Source: Runella salmonicolor (lineage in GTDB: Bacteria > Bacteroidota > Bacteroidia > Cytophagales > Spirosomataceae). From it: a DNA stretch of 64,000 bases. The stretch covers positions 302,756 through 366,755 of the forward strand of contig NZ_JAMZEL010000006.1 of the NCBI RefSeq assembly GCF_024158025.1, written 5' to 3'. The notes beneath the pieces were generated by a model. That model made no database searches. It was given only the letters and a program-made list of their open reading frames with translations, and was not told where the DNA came from. Positions within the stretch are counted from its first letter, which is position 1; every line of letters starts with the position of its first letter. The translations under genes and the position numbers were made by a program. This document shows positions 55,033 through 63,830 of the stretch, piece by piece.

Positions 55033-55941
55033 TTATTCAACCCCTTTCACCTGCATTTGGAGGGTGAAAACGGCCTTAGAGGCGGTAATAAACAATACAT
55101 CACGGTTTTTGCCGCCAAAACAAACATTGGCCGTCCAGCCCGCTGGTACGGCAATGCTTTCTATTTTCTTTCCGGTGGGGTCATACACGGTCACCCCTTT
55201 GCCGGTGATATAGAGGTTGCCACGATTGTCGAGGGTCATTCCGTCGGAGCCTTGCGAAAGGTGCAATTGGCGATTGGAGAGCGTACCATCGTCGTTGATT
55301 TGGTATTTGTAGGTTTTGCTGGCCCGTATATCGGCTACGTAGAGGTACTTGCCGTCGGGGGTTCCCACAATTCCGTTGGGTTGTACCAATGCATCGTCCA
55401 CAATCACGGCTTCTTTTTTTTCTTTTGGCAAATAGTATACTTTTTGACCTTCAATTTCGGGCTTTTTACGGGTCCAGTAGTCGCGCTGATAGTACGGGTC
55501 GGTGAAATATATGCCGCCCTTCGCGTCGAGCCATAAATCATTAGGGCCGTTGAATTTTAGCCCCTGATGGCCATCCAATAGCACGGTTGTTTTTCCTTTC
55601 GGGCTAATGGACCACAGCTGGTTGTTTGCGTCGGCACACGAAATAATGTTCCCTTTTTTGTCAATAAAAAGTCCATTGGAACGACCTGCTTTCTCCATAA
55701 ACAGGGATAATTTTCCGTCGGTGTCGTATTTCCAGATTTTATCGTTGGGTTGGTCAGTAAAAAAGATGTTTCCTTTTTTATCGACCGCTGGCCCTTCGGT
55801 AAAAGCGAACTGCTCCGAAACCAATTGAATTGTGGCGCCTTCCGCCACCAATTTAGGGGAGTCGGTTGATTGGCTATGGGCGGATGAAAGAGGCATCAGT
55901 AAGACAGAAAATAGAAAGAAAGTTTTGGGACAACGAGTCAT
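55033..55941 (-). CDS. SMP-30/gluconolactonase-like secreted protein
   Basis: The 302-residue protein starts with a signal peptide (cleavage after about residue 23, SAHSQ). The ATG at 55941 was chosen over one at 56010 because it gives the standard signal peptide. The beta-propeller of the SMP-30 family follows with FTEGPAVDKKGNIFFTD near residue 45, SNGLFIDKKGNIISC, FNGPNDLWLDAKGGIYFTDP near residue 130 and QGSDGMTLDNRGNLYITG; the glutamate, asparagine and aspartate residues that bind the metal are present. It probably opens sugar lactones in the periplasm. Confidence 0.88.
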   Translation of the reverse strand: MTRCPKTFFLFSVLLMPLSSAHSQSTDSPKLVAEGATIQLVSEQFAFTEGPAVDKKGNIFFTDQPNDKIWKYDTDGKLSLFMEKAGRSNGLFIDKKGNIISCADANNQLWSISPKGKTTVLLDGHQGLKFNGPNDLWLDAKGGIYFTDPYYQRDYWTRKKPEIEGQKVYYLPKEKKEAVIVDDALVQPNGIVGTPDGKYLYVADIRASKTYKYQINDDGTLSNRQLHLSQGSDGMTLDNRGNLYITGKGVTVYDPTGKKIESIAVPAGWTANVCFGGKNRDVLFITASKAVFTLQMQVKGVE

Positions 55942-56032
55942 AGCATTGGGAGTTATACAACGCAAGTATAAATGCGGTTTGTGGCCATTTCTACTTCTTT
56001 CCCAATACACTCTTCAGTAAGAAAAAAAGAAA

Positions 56033-56539
56033 TTAATCAATGAAATCGGGTGGGAGTTGGTCGCAGAGCAGAGCGGCGAGTTGGGCCGCAGGCAGTTTAT
56101 CGGCCTCTAAACTCATCGAAACTGATAGCTCAGACAGGGGTTTCCAACGCTGACCCGTAGGTTCGGAAAGTAGGGGAAAAGATTGATGTCCTTCGCGCAG
56201 GCGTTGGGTGTCGCGTTGGCGGCAGGTGCGGGGAGATGCCAGCAGCGCCACCGTCAAAATATTGGTACCTGGCGCCCGCCAAAGGCGGTCGAGCATCATG
56301 CTCAGTTGGGGCGATGTGCCGGTGCTTTCGAGGATGCAGTAGTCGGCTTTTAGGGCAGCCATCCAAAGTTGATTCCACGCGGTATTTTCTTCTTGGGGCG
56401 TGGTGACCTTCAATCGTTGGCGAAAATCATCAATCGCCAGTACCTCATAAAATGGAAGGAGTCGTTTAAATTCCTGAATGACGGTGGTTTTTCCTGCCGC
56501 AGGTGGCCCGATGAAGTTGATGATGTGTCGCATAGCCAA
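56033..56539 (-). CDS. Small P-loop ATPase/kinase-like protein
   Basis: The 168-residue protein has Walker A GPPAAGKTTVI near residue 11 and a compact nucleoside-kinase-like layout: AIDDFRQRL near residue 36, CILESTGTSPQLSMML as the Walker B region and a basic LASPRTCRQRDTQRLREGH lid with the RxxxRxxR pattern. This looks like a Zeta-toxin, gluconate or nucleoside kinase relative (AAA_33 type), but the substrate cannot be named. It is upstream of the SMP-30-like gene on the same strand with a gap of about 90 bases. Confidence 0.7.
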   Translation of the reverse strand: MAMRHIINFIGPPAAGKTTVIQEFKRLLPFYEVLAIDDFRQRLKVTTPQEENTAWNQLWMAALKADYCILESTGTSPQLSMMLDRLWRAPGTNILTVALLASPRTCRQRDTQRLREGHQSFPLLSEPTGQRWKPLSELSVSMSLEADKLPAAQLAALLCDQLPPDFID

Positions 56540-56997
56540 AGGTACTTCCGATTTAACACACCAGCGAGTGCTTTTTTCAGAGGGGCCTTCTTATGAAATC
56601 AATATTGTTCCAAAAGTAAAGTTGTCCAAATCAAAAATACCTTTTTTGATTTGGACAATAGAACATTCCCAGAAAATCTTTATTAAATGAACAGTGCCCT
56701 GAAATGACGCTCGGACAATGCTGAAATAGTGTGTATGCTTAAAAAAGTAGGGTAAAATGGTATAAAAAGAAGTAAGGTAAAGTTTGTTTTTTACAGACGT
56801 TTGCTAGTTTTGTATATCCTTATCTGGTATTTATACCATTAAGTTTGATTATTAAAGGATATGCAAAGATATAACCCGAGGTGCGTTTGACAAAGCCCAA
56901 AAATAGAAAATGGATGAATGACTCCTTTTGGTATGTGAATCCTTAATTATGGTAAATGAAAAACAAACGAGCCTGTATTTATTCGCTCTATTAAGCT
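56540..56997. other. Intergenic regulatory region before the LytTR regulator
   Basis: The 458-base gap between two divergent genes contains no convincing open frame. It holds a good promoter candidate at 56783-56812 and AT-rich sequence up to the regulator start. Confidence 0.5.
56783..56812 (+). promoter_or_regulatory. Bacteroidota-type promoter for the LytTR regulator
   Basis: TTTG at 56783-56786 is followed after 18 bases by TAGTTTTG at 56805-56812. This matches the Bacteroidota sigma consensus TTTG / TAnnTTTG. The leader to the ATG at 56998 would be about 180 bases. Confidence 0.55.
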
Positions 56998-57714
56998 ATG
57001 AAAATAAACACGTTAATTATTGATGATGACATCAATTGGCAAAAAATCTTGGGCAAATTTGTGCAGATGAACCCCCTTCTCGAACTGGTAGGGGTGTGTG
57101 GTTCGGTGATGGAAGGCTACGCCAAAATGGCCGAAAAAGAGGTGGATTTATTGATTTGCGATATAGAAATGCCCGAAATGTCGGGGCTTGATTTTATAAA
57201 AAGTATCCGCTATGCACCCTGTGTTATTTTTGTGACTGCCCACCGCGATTATGCCTTGGATTGCTACGATGTATCACCTGTTGATTTTCTGTTGAAGCCC
57301 CTTGACTTGGATCGTTTTTTGCAAAGCATCGAAAAAGTACGGCAGCGCTTGGCCGTTTTGCCCGAAGCTGCCTTTGTCTCCCCCTATTTTTTCGTGCGTG
57401 AAAACCTAAACTATGAGCAGATTGCGTACGATGATGTGCTCTACATGAAAGCGCAAGACAATTTTCTGCAAATCGTGACCAAACAAAAAAATTACCTGCC
57501 GATTATTTCGATTACCAAAATGGAAGAACAACTCAAAGGTGACGCATTTTTGAGGGTTCATCGTTCATATTTGGTCTATCGAGGTGCCATTAAGAGCATT
57601 ACTAAAAATGATATTGTGCTTAACTCGGGTGAATTCATACCCATCGGAGACCAATACCGCGCGCAAATCAACCGCAAGCACATTGAAGGATATTTGATCA
57701 GTAGGAGCAGTTAG
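56998..57714 (+). CDS. LytTR-family response regulator
   Basis: The 238-residue protein has an N-terminal receiver domain (about 1-120) with TLIIDDDINWQKIL, the phospho-accepting aspartate about 57 in LLICDIEMPEMSG, and the lysine in DFLLKPLDLD. The C-terminal LytTR DNA-binding domain (about 130-235) has YEQIAYDDVLYMKAQDNFLQIVT and FLRVHRSYLVYRGAIKSI. It should pair with a histidine kinase; the best candidate is the TPR kinase at 58534-60381, which lies 820 bases downstream with a transposase fragment between. Confidence 0.93.
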   Translation: MKINTLIIDDDINWQKILGKFVQMNPLLELVGVCGSVMEGYAKMAEKEVDLLICDIEMPEMSGLDFIKSIRYAPCVIFVTAHRDYALDCYDVSPVDFLLKPLDLDRFLQSIEKVRQRLAVLPEAAFVSPYFFVRENLNYEQIAYDDVLYMKAQDNFLQIVTKQKNYLPIISITKMEEQLKGDAFLRVHRSYLVYRGAIKSITKNDIVLNSGEFIPIGDQYRAQINRKHIEGYLISRSS

Positions 57715-57773
57715 AGCAGGCTTTCAGGGTTGGATAAACGCTGTTCTTTCTTCCAGAAATAATGCTGCATTTG

Positions 57774-58187
57774 TTATTTGTGTATTTTATTAAACAGAAG
57801 CTCTTTTTTGTATTTTGAGAGAGAATCTGGGTTGGCTTTGATGGCTTGAGATAAGATAGGGCGCAGAATTTTTATGTACTTACTGACTTTGGGTTGGTCG
57901 ATGCCGAAAAAATCGGCCAATTGAGCCTGCCGCACATTGCCATTTACATACGCCAAAATAAAAAGAAGTGAGTCGCGGGTGTCGGTAAAGATGGCGTTGC
58001 CATGAACAAACGGGCGACGATTTCGGGGAGTGCCTTCTAGCGTAAATTCATTAAAATAGTCATTCAGGCTGTTTTCAAAAAATGGATGGAGTGATTCAAA
58101 TTGGCGGCGGTTTAATCCTGTAAGACGACGCAGCATCGACTCATTGTTTTGTAAGTTGCAATAGCGCCAAGGAGAAAAGTCGGGCAT
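57774..58187 (-). pseudogene. Transposase N-terminal fragment (HARBI1/IS5-type helix-turn-helix)
   Basis: The 137-residue frame has the N-terminal helix-turn-helix of DDE_Tnp_4-type transposases: LTGLNRRQFESLHPFF near residue 22, SLLFILAYVNGNVRQAQLADFFGIDQPKVSKYIKILRP near residue 75-110. The whole DDE catalytic domain is missing, so this is a truncated transposase gene or a captured DNA-binding domain. It sits in reverse between a LytTR regulator and a TPR kinase gene. No inverted repeat ends are evident. Confidence 0.65.
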
Positions 58188-58533
58188 GTGGGTGAATCTT
58201 TTAATTTAAAATGAAGTGTTGAGTAAAAACGGTCTTGGAAGTAAAGACCTAAAGACAACCAAGCATGTTACTTGATTGGTTAAGTATGGGCATTAGCTCA
58301 GTGCTAAAAAACCATATTTTTTGTTTAAAATTATGTATACCAAACCCCATTTTAAAATTAAAAACCTTGAAGTTGGCGAATGGGCTTGTTTTGTATTTAA
58401 AGAGGCGTAAATTTTACGTAAAATGGAAGGTGTTGGGAGGTCTAAGTTTAATAATTATCAACTCATTGTCACATGTTTTTTTGGGACAATTCAAGGTTGG
58501 TATTATAAGGGTGCTTAATTTTTAAAAACGTTG
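58188..58533. other. Intergenic region before the TPR kinase
   Basis: The 346 bases are AT-rich. One open frame (58265-58525, 86 codons) is present on the plus strand, but its product has no recognisable domain and it overlaps the probable promoter region. I see no clear hairpin or riboswitch. Confidence 0.4.
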
Positions 58534-60381
58534 ATGAAAAACAATTGTGTTTTTGTTTTAGTGTGTAGTTTGTTTTACGGAGTTATCCAAGCGCAGGTTT
58601 CGATTCCAGCGCTCCGACAACAAGCCGCCACCGCCCATACCGACAGCAGCCGTAGTCGATTATTTTACGAATTGGGGCGGCACTATGGGGAGCAAAATCT
58701 CGACTCTGCTTTTTATTTTTTGAACCAATCACTTACGTTGGCCCAACAGGGTAAAGATTTATATGCCACCGCGCGAGCAATGTACGGGTTGGGGTTTAGT
58801 TATTTGTATTATCAACAGGATGAGAATTTGGCCATGCAATGGCTAAAAAAAGCAGTGGGTGTTGCCCAAAATAACAAAGATTACGTGTATTTGGCCAAAG
58901 GCTACCAATTGTTAGGGGTAATTGCCATGCACCAAGGTATCGGAAACCCTCATGATTTTTTTGAAGAAGCAGTGACCTACGCCCAAAAGTCGAAAGATTG
59001 GCGGACTATCATGGACACCTACGAAGTGATTTCTAATGTATACCAGAATCGAGAAAAATACGGAGAGGCGGCCCAGTTTATATTAAAAGCCATGGACGTG
59101 TGCAAGGAGCACGACATCGACAGCTGGCTTTCGAGTGGTTTGGATTATTGTGATATGCTCGAAAAACAAAACAAACGGGCCGAAGCCCGGTCGTTTGCTA
59201 AAATGCTCTACGCTTATAAAGATAAGCTGAAACAAACCAAAGGGTATTTTGTGTACATGAACGACCTTGGAAGGCTCGAAACCAAGCTCGAAAAATACAC
59301 CCAAGCCGAGGCTGTTTTTGAGAAAGTATTGGCGTATGAAAAACAAAAATCAAAGGTAGATACCTTTCATCTGTATTTCATCTTTCGGAATTTAAAAGAT
59401 TTGTACGCTGAGCAAAAGGCTTTTGAGAAGGCATTTCGGGTGGGCAATGAACTCACGGAAATTCGGCTGTGGTTGGCGCAGAAAAGACAGACCCGCGACA
59501 GCCAGCTCCAAATGACTCAACTGAAATCGGCCTATGATTTAGAAAAAAAAGAAAGGGAAATAACCCTTCTGGCCCAACAAAAACGCGAACAGCAGATGGG
59601 GCTCATTGCGGCGGTGGTGGTGGCGGTGCTGCTGATTAGTTTTGTGGTGGTTTTGCAACGAAACAACCAGCGTATCGAACGTCAAAAAACGGAGCTAACG
59701 GCACTCAATACCACAAAAGATAAACTTTTTGCCATTTTGTCGCATGATTTACGGTCGCCCGTGGCAGGACTCAAAAATTATCTGATGCTTACCGATTGGG
59801 GGGTGTTGACGCAGACTGAATTTGCGGATTCGACCAAAAACCTGACCGTTCAGCTCAATAATGTTCATACCATGCTCGATAATGTATTGAATTGGTCTCT
59901 CTCTCAAATGCGGGGGATTCGCCCCAAGCGGGAGAATGTGGAGGTTGCGTCCATTATTGAAGATGAAATTGAGTTGCTGCTGCCTATGGCCCAAACCAAA
60001 AATATTCAAATCGTCAATGAGATTTCTGCCAACGTCCAAATAATGGTTGACCGAAACCACGCCGCCGTTATTTTCAGGAATTTGCTGCAAAATGCGCTCA
60101 AGTTTACCCATTCGGGCGGTAAAATCAGGCTCAGTTATTCTAAAGAAAAGGACATGCACCAGTTTGTGATAGAAGACACGGGCGTGGGAATGTCGGAAGA
60201 GCGGCTTCAAAATTTGTTTCAACTCAACAAAACAACATCCCAAATGGGTACGGCCCGCGAACAGGGTACGGGCGTAGGGCTGGTTTTGGTGAAAGAGCTC
60301 GTGGGGGCCAACCAAGGTACATTATCGGTAGTAAGTGAGTTGAACCAAGGCACAATTTTTACGCTTGAGTTTAGACACTGA
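58534..60381 (+). CDS. TPR-containing sensor histidine kinase
   Basis: The 615-residue protein has a signal peptide (about 1-20), a periplasmic TPR sensor (about 25-340), one membrane segment (about 352-375, AAVVVAVLLISFVVVL), a HisKA domain with the histidine about 410 (FAILSHDLRSPVAGLKN) and an ATPase domain (about 500-615) with DTGVGMSEE and GTGVGLVLVKEL. The ATG at 58534 is one codon after a TTG. This domain order is a Bacteroidota speciality. It probably phosphorylates the LytTR regulator encoded upstream. Confidence 0.92.
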   Translation: MKNNCVFVLVCSLFYGVIQAQVSIPALRQQAATAHTDSSRSRLFYELGRHYGEQNLDSAFYFLNQSLTLAQQGKDLYATARAMYGLGFSYLYYQQDENLAMQWLKKAVGVAQNNKDYVYLAKGYQLLGVIAMHQGIGNPHDFFEEAVTYAQKSKDWRTIMDTYEVISNVYQNREKYGEAAQFILKAMDVCKEHDIDSWLSSGLDYCDMLEKQNKRAEARSFAKMLYAYKDKLKQTKGYFVYMNDLGRLETKLEKYTQAEAVFEKVLAYEKQKSKVDTFHLYFIFRNLKDLYAEQKAFEKAFRVGNELTEIRLWLAQKRQTRDSQLQMTQLKSAYDLEKKEREITLLAQQKREQQMGLIAAVVVAVLLISFVVVLQRNNQRIERQKTELTALNTTKDKLFAILSHDLRSPVAGLKNYLMLTDWGVLTQTEFADSTKNLTVQLNNVHTMLDNVLNWSLSQMRGIRPKRENVEVASIIEDEIELLLPMAQTKNIQIVNEISANVQIMVDRNHAAVIFRNLLQNALKFTHSGGKIRLSYSKEKDMHQFVIEDTGVGMSEERLQNLFQLNKTTSQMGTAREQGTGVGLVLVKELVGANQGTLSVVSELNQGTIFTLEFRH

Positions 60382-60563
60382 ACTAACGTTTATCGGTACT
60401 TCTTTTGCCAGTTCAGTCGCCCAAAATGACACTTCAGTCGGTTTTAAATTGGTTGTGCGCCCTCTTAGGGGCAATATTTACGGCGTCAACGGGCCGTGTT
60501 TAGGCTTTGCTGATATACAGTTACAACCATTTTAAAAATAAAAAACAAAACGCTGTGAAACGA

Positions 60564-61049
60564 ATGAACTCTTTTGTGGTGGCCGCAATGGCCATCCTAC
60601 TCATGACTGTGTCTGGGTGCAAAAAAAATGACATCGAAGTGGAGCCTGGAGCCAATGGATTGCCTTTTGTTGGCAAACGTCTTATGCTTTCTTCTTTCAT
60701 CATGGATCCCGCCGTGGACTTTGACGGTGATGGTAAACTCGACCCTGATTTGATGTTTTTATTGCGTGATTGTGATAAAGACAACATCATTATTTTTGAA
60801 AAAGGAGGCCGACTTGGAGGAGAAAACGGCGCCAAGCGCTGCGACGACGATGACCCTGCAGGAGGAAATCCAAGTGCATGGACTTACAATGAACAAACCA
60901 AAATGCTCCGTATCGTAGACGGTGACGATAAAAATGACATCTCGGAGTGGAAAGTAGTAGAGGCTTCCTCAAAACTGCTGAAAGTGGAGATTGAAGAAGA
61001 AGAGGATGGAGAGCCCGTAAAAATAGTGATGACCTGGAAAGCGGTCTAG
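60564..61049 (+). CDS. Lipocalin-like lipoprotein
   Basis: The 161-residue product starts with a lipoprotein signal peptide (VSGC, Cys about 18). A GTG nine bases upstream and the ATG at 60564 are both possible starts; the ATG gives a standard signal. The mature part is acidic and beta-rich, with CDKDNIIIFEKGG and AWTYNEQTKMLRIVDGDD segments that match the pattern of lipocalin-like proteins of Bacteroidota. The DFDGDGKLDPD segment resembles a calcium-binding loop. Function is unknown. Confidence 0.65.
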   Translation: MNSFVVAAMAILLMTVSGCKKNDIEVEPGANGLPFVGKRLMLSSFIMDPAVDFDGDGKLDPDLMFLLRDCDKDNIIIFEKGGRLGGENGAKRCDDDDPAGGNPSAWTYNEQTKMLRIVDGDDKNDISEWKVVEASSKLLKVEIEEEEDGEPVKIVMTWKAV

Positions 61050-61232
61050 CGCCCGTTTGTAATTGGAGTGTAGGAAGCCGTGCCCTGCGAGGTGCCCAAA
61101 CTGGATTTCAGTTCAGGCGCTTCTGGGGGCGCGGCTTATGTATGTTTGCTCAGGGGCAAGGATGGAAAAAAAATGAGTTGTTTTGTCGAAATTCGACATT
61201 TTGTACCATATTCGCTTCCAAAACTCAGCAAA

Positions 61233-62183
61233 ATGATTCCAACTCTATCTATTATCACGGCGGCTCATGACCGCATTCGGCCCTACATTCATCATACGCC
61301 CACGCTGACCTGCCAAACTTTGAACCGTGTCAGTGGGGCTGATTTATATTTTAAGTGCGAAAATTTTCAAAAAATTGGGGCATTTAAGGCCCGGGGCGGG
61401 GTCAATGCCGTTTTGTCGCTGACGCCCGAAGAACTTAAAAACGGAGTCACCACCCACTCTTCCGGCAACCACGCCCAGGCCATTGCCTACGCGGCGGGGT
61501 TGGTCGGAACCAAAGCCTACATTGTGATGCCTCGCACGGCACCTCAGGTGAAAAAAGATGCCGTACGCGGCTATGGGGCCGAAGTGATTGAGTGTGAGCC
61601 TACGCTTGAAGCCCGCGAAAGCACCGTAGAGCGGGTCATTGCCGAGCACGGGGCTACCATGATTCACCCGTTCAATGATTATCGGGTTATCGCTGGCCAA
61701 GCCACTGCCACCAAAGAACTTATCGAAGACCACGGCCCTTTTGATGTGATTATGGCACCCGTAGGCGGGGGAGGACTGCTGAGCGGAACCGCGCTGGCGG
61801 CGCATTATCTGGCACCCAAAACCGAAATCATCGCGGGCGAGCCAGAAGGGGCGGCCGATGCCGTACTTTCTTTTAAAACTGGAAACATAGAGAAAGCGCC
61901 TTACATTGACACCATTGCCGACGGCCTGCTGACGAATTTGGGCGATAAAACCCTCGAAATCATCCGGCTGCATGTAAGGGATATTCTACTCGTAAGCGAC
62001 CCCGAAATCATCGCTGCCATGCGCCTGATTTGGGAACGTATGAAAATCATTATTGAACCTTCTTGCGCGGTGCCATTTGCGGCCTTGCTCCGCCACAAAG
62101 AGCGCTTTGAAGGTAAAAAAGTAGGCATCATCCTCACGGGTGGCAATGTCGACTTAGGTAAATTGCCCTTTGGTAGCAACTAA
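61233..62183 (+). CDS. PLP-dependent threonine/serine dehydratase or serine racemase
   Basis: The 316-residue protein is a fold-type II PLP enzyme of the threonine dehydratase family. The PLP lysine lies in IGAFKARGGVNAV near residue 53, HSSGNHAQAIAYAAG near residue 78 is the substrate loop, and VGGGGLLSGTA near residue 180 binds the phosphate. The ATG at 61233 gives the usual short form without the C-terminal ACT regulatory domain, so it is more like catabolic threonine dehydratase, hydroxyaspartate ammonia-lyase or serine racemase than biosynthetic IlvA. It stands alone, with a palindromic repeat downstream. Confidence 0.9.
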   Translation: MIPTLSIITAAHDRIRPYIHHTPTLTCQTLNRVSGADLYFKCENFQKIGAFKARGGVNAVLSLTPEELKNGVTTHSSGNHAQAIAYAAGLVGTKAYIVMPRTAPQVKKDAVRGYGAEVIECEPTLEARESTVERVIAEHGATMIHPFNDYRVIAGQATATKELIEDHGPFDVIMAPVGGGGLLSGTALAAHYLAPKTEIIAGEPEGAADAVLSFKTGNIEKAPYIDTIADGLLTNLGDKTLEIIRLHVRDILLVSDPEIIAAMRLIWERMKIIIEPSCAVPFAALLRHKERFEGKKVGIILTGGNVDLGKLPFGSN

Positions 62184-62189
62184 CCTCTG

Positions 62190-62255
62190 GGTCTCTCGTT
62201 CTCTCCGTGGTTAATAAAATAAACCACAGAGAAACAGAGAGCCACAGAGACTGAA
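62190..62255. repeat. Intergenic palindromic repeat (ACCACAGAGA family)
   Basis: GTCTCTCGTTCTCTCCGTGGTTAA and AACCACAGAGAAACAGAGAGCCACAGAGAC form a long imperfect hairpin. Elements with ACCACAGAGACACAGAG ends are frequent between genes in Bacteroidota. Confidence 0.65.
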
Positions 62256-62292
62256 TACTGATAAATGTTGAATGATAACTGTTAACTGTTAA

Positions 62293-62883
62293 ATGATAAC
62301 CACGCTCGGACTCGAACTTCCCACCGACCCGCGTTGGGTCAATATTGCGGAAATGCAGCTGGAACAAATCCTAGTAGACCATGCGTATTGTGAGCAAAAA
62401 GCCGCGTCGGCCTGCATTTCGATGATTGTGCATTTTCCAGAAAAAGAAAAACTTGTTGAAGTGATGACGCCCGTGGTGGCCGAAGAATGGGGGCATTTTC
62501 GAATGGTGCTCAAAGAACTTCATAAACGCGGGTATAAACTCGGACGCGCCCGCAAAGACGAATACGTAAACCGATTGCAAGAAATCGTAAAGAAAAAAGG
62601 TGACCGTGACGAAGTGTTTCTCGACCGCCTGCTGGTGTGTGCGCTGATTGAAGCCCGTAGCTGCGAGCGTTTTAAACTTCTTTCTCTGCACATTGCCGAC
62701 GAAAGCTTGCGGACATTTTACCACGAGCTGATGGTTTCGGAAGCGGGGCACTATCGCAATTTTATCGAACTCGCCGAAGAATACCTGCCCGCCGAAAAAG
62801 TACGCGCTCGTTGGAAAGAACTCCTCGCCGCCGAAGCCCACATCATGAAAACCCTCGACCTACGCGGCGACCGAATGCACTGA
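62293..62883 (+). CDS. miaE: tRNA-(ms2io6A)-hydroxylase MiaE
   Basis: MiaE hydroxylates the modified adenosine 37 of tRNAs using a non-haem diiron centre. The 196-residue protein is a four-helix bundle of the ferritin-like family with the expected iron ligands: glutamate in DHAYCEQKAASACI, EEWGHF near residue 63, EARSCERF near residue 119 and the EAGHYRNF motif near residue 155. Length is normal. It stands alone, starts after the palindromic repeat and ends at a terminator. Confidence 0.92.
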   Translation: MITTLGLELPTDPRWVNIAEMQLEQILVDHAYCEQKAASACISMIVHFPEKEKLVEVMTPVVAEEWGHFRMVLKELHKRGYKLGRARKDEYVNRLQEIVKKKGDRDEVFLDRLLVCALIEARSCERFKLLSLHIADESLRTFYHELMVSEAGHYRNFIELAEEYLPAEKVRARWKELLAAEAHIMKTLDLRGDRMH

Positions 62884-62914
62884 GCAGGGATTTTAGAAAA
62901 TGGTACCCCATAAA

Positions 62915-62948
62915 AAAGCACCCAAGTAGGACTCGGGTGCTTTCTGTT
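62915..62948 (+). terminator. Terminator after miaE
   Basis: AAAGCACCC (62915-62923) and GGGTGCTTT (62935-62943) form a perfect stem, followed by CTGTTTTCTT. Confidence 0.8.
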
Positions 62949-63287
62949 TTCTTAACCTAAACTACTATTTCATTTCTCTATGGCTGTATATAGGAGATAA
63001 ATAAATAGCTTCAAACTTAGTGCCAATGCGTTAAGTTGTTGATTATCAATAAAGTGAAAGTGTATTTTTGTCCGTTTACGGACAGTGGAAGATTGGTAGC
63101 GGACACGCGACGAAATATGCACACGTGGGGGTATTGTTTTTCTTCGTTGAGGGTTTTTGTATCCTCAACCAATTGTTGTATTTCTAGCGTTAAAGTACCG
63201 TTGTAGATATCGCGTATTTTAAGTATCCCTGTAATGCAGATAGTTTAAAATTAGATATTATATAATTTTCATTAATGCTGAACTGCT
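62949..63287. other. Intergenic region with a TGTCCG palindrome
   Basis: No gene is visible in these 339 bases. TGTCCGTTTACGGACA at 63069-63084 is a perfect 16-base palindrome and may be an operator or the remains of a lost gene's control region. Confidence 0.45.
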
Positions 63288-63431
63288 ATGAAAAAAACGA
63301 AGTTTACCGAAATACAGATAGTCTCTAGCCTTAAACAATAGGAGAACGGTATCCCCTCCAAGGAGATTTATCGTCAAAATGAGATTTCTGAGGCTATATT
63401 CTATAATTTGAAAAGCTTCCTGCAAAAATGA
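63288..63431 (+). pseudogene. IS3-family orfA remnant
   Basis: The translation starts MKKTKFTEIQIVSSLKQ, hits a TAG at 63339-63341, and then continues in the same frame as ENGIPSKEIYRQNEISEAIF and YNLKSFLQK. This is the helix-turn-helix start of an IS3-type orfA transposase (MKKTKFTExQIVxxLKQxExG). The rest of the gene is missing, so it is a dead fragment. Confidence 0.75.
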
Positions 63432-63497
63432 TACAAGTAATTCAGTGTCTTTTCTAACCTCCTCAATTTTTTCTTTCAACACTTGAGCCATACTCTG

Positions 63498-63830
63498 CTA
63501 GCGGGCTTTCTTGACCAGTTTCTGAAGGCTCTATCCCAGCTTCCTGAGGATGTGGCCTACCTGAGTCGGATCATGGCTTACACCAAATAGCCTCTCACTC
63601 CATGCATTCACTCGCTGACGGGTCCATACCTCTCCGCTGAACCCATGATGTTGTGCACCCTGTTCTAATTCCTCCCCCAGCTTCGCCAGTTGGTGCGACC
63701 AGTTACTTTCCGAGCCAAAAGCCCCTGCATACCTGCCTCCTTGTTCTTCTTTAAAGCCTGGCTGACCTAGTTTTCGCCAAGTCCAAGGGCCATACAAATA
63801 TCTTTTTGACGCCAGCTGACTTCTTTCATC
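63498..63830 (-). pseudogene. IS630-family transposase remnant
   Basis: On the minus strand, the segment encoding MKEVSWRQKDICMALGLGEN, then after a stop and frame changes LAKLGEELEQGAQHHGFSGE and VWTRQRVNAWSERLFGVSHD and PTQVGHILRKLG, matches the N-terminal helix-turn-helix and winged-helix part of IS630-type transposases (WTxxRVxxxIxxxFGVxxxxxxVxxLLxxLG). The frame is broken at least twice and the catalytic domain is absent, so it is a decayed copy. Confidence 0.7.

Noticed and set aside
58265..58525. Open frame of 86 codons upstream of the TPR kinase
   Set aside because: It lies in the likely promoter region, has no domain, and its composition looks like non-coding AT-rich sequence.
61080..61232. 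Longer N-terminus for the threonine/serine dehydratase from a GTG
   Set aside because: The extra 51 residues resemble no family member, and the ATG at 61233 gives the normal start.
63258..63491. Minus-strand open frame of 77 codons
   Set aside because: It runs across the IS3 remnant in reverse and has no family match; it is likely fortuitous.
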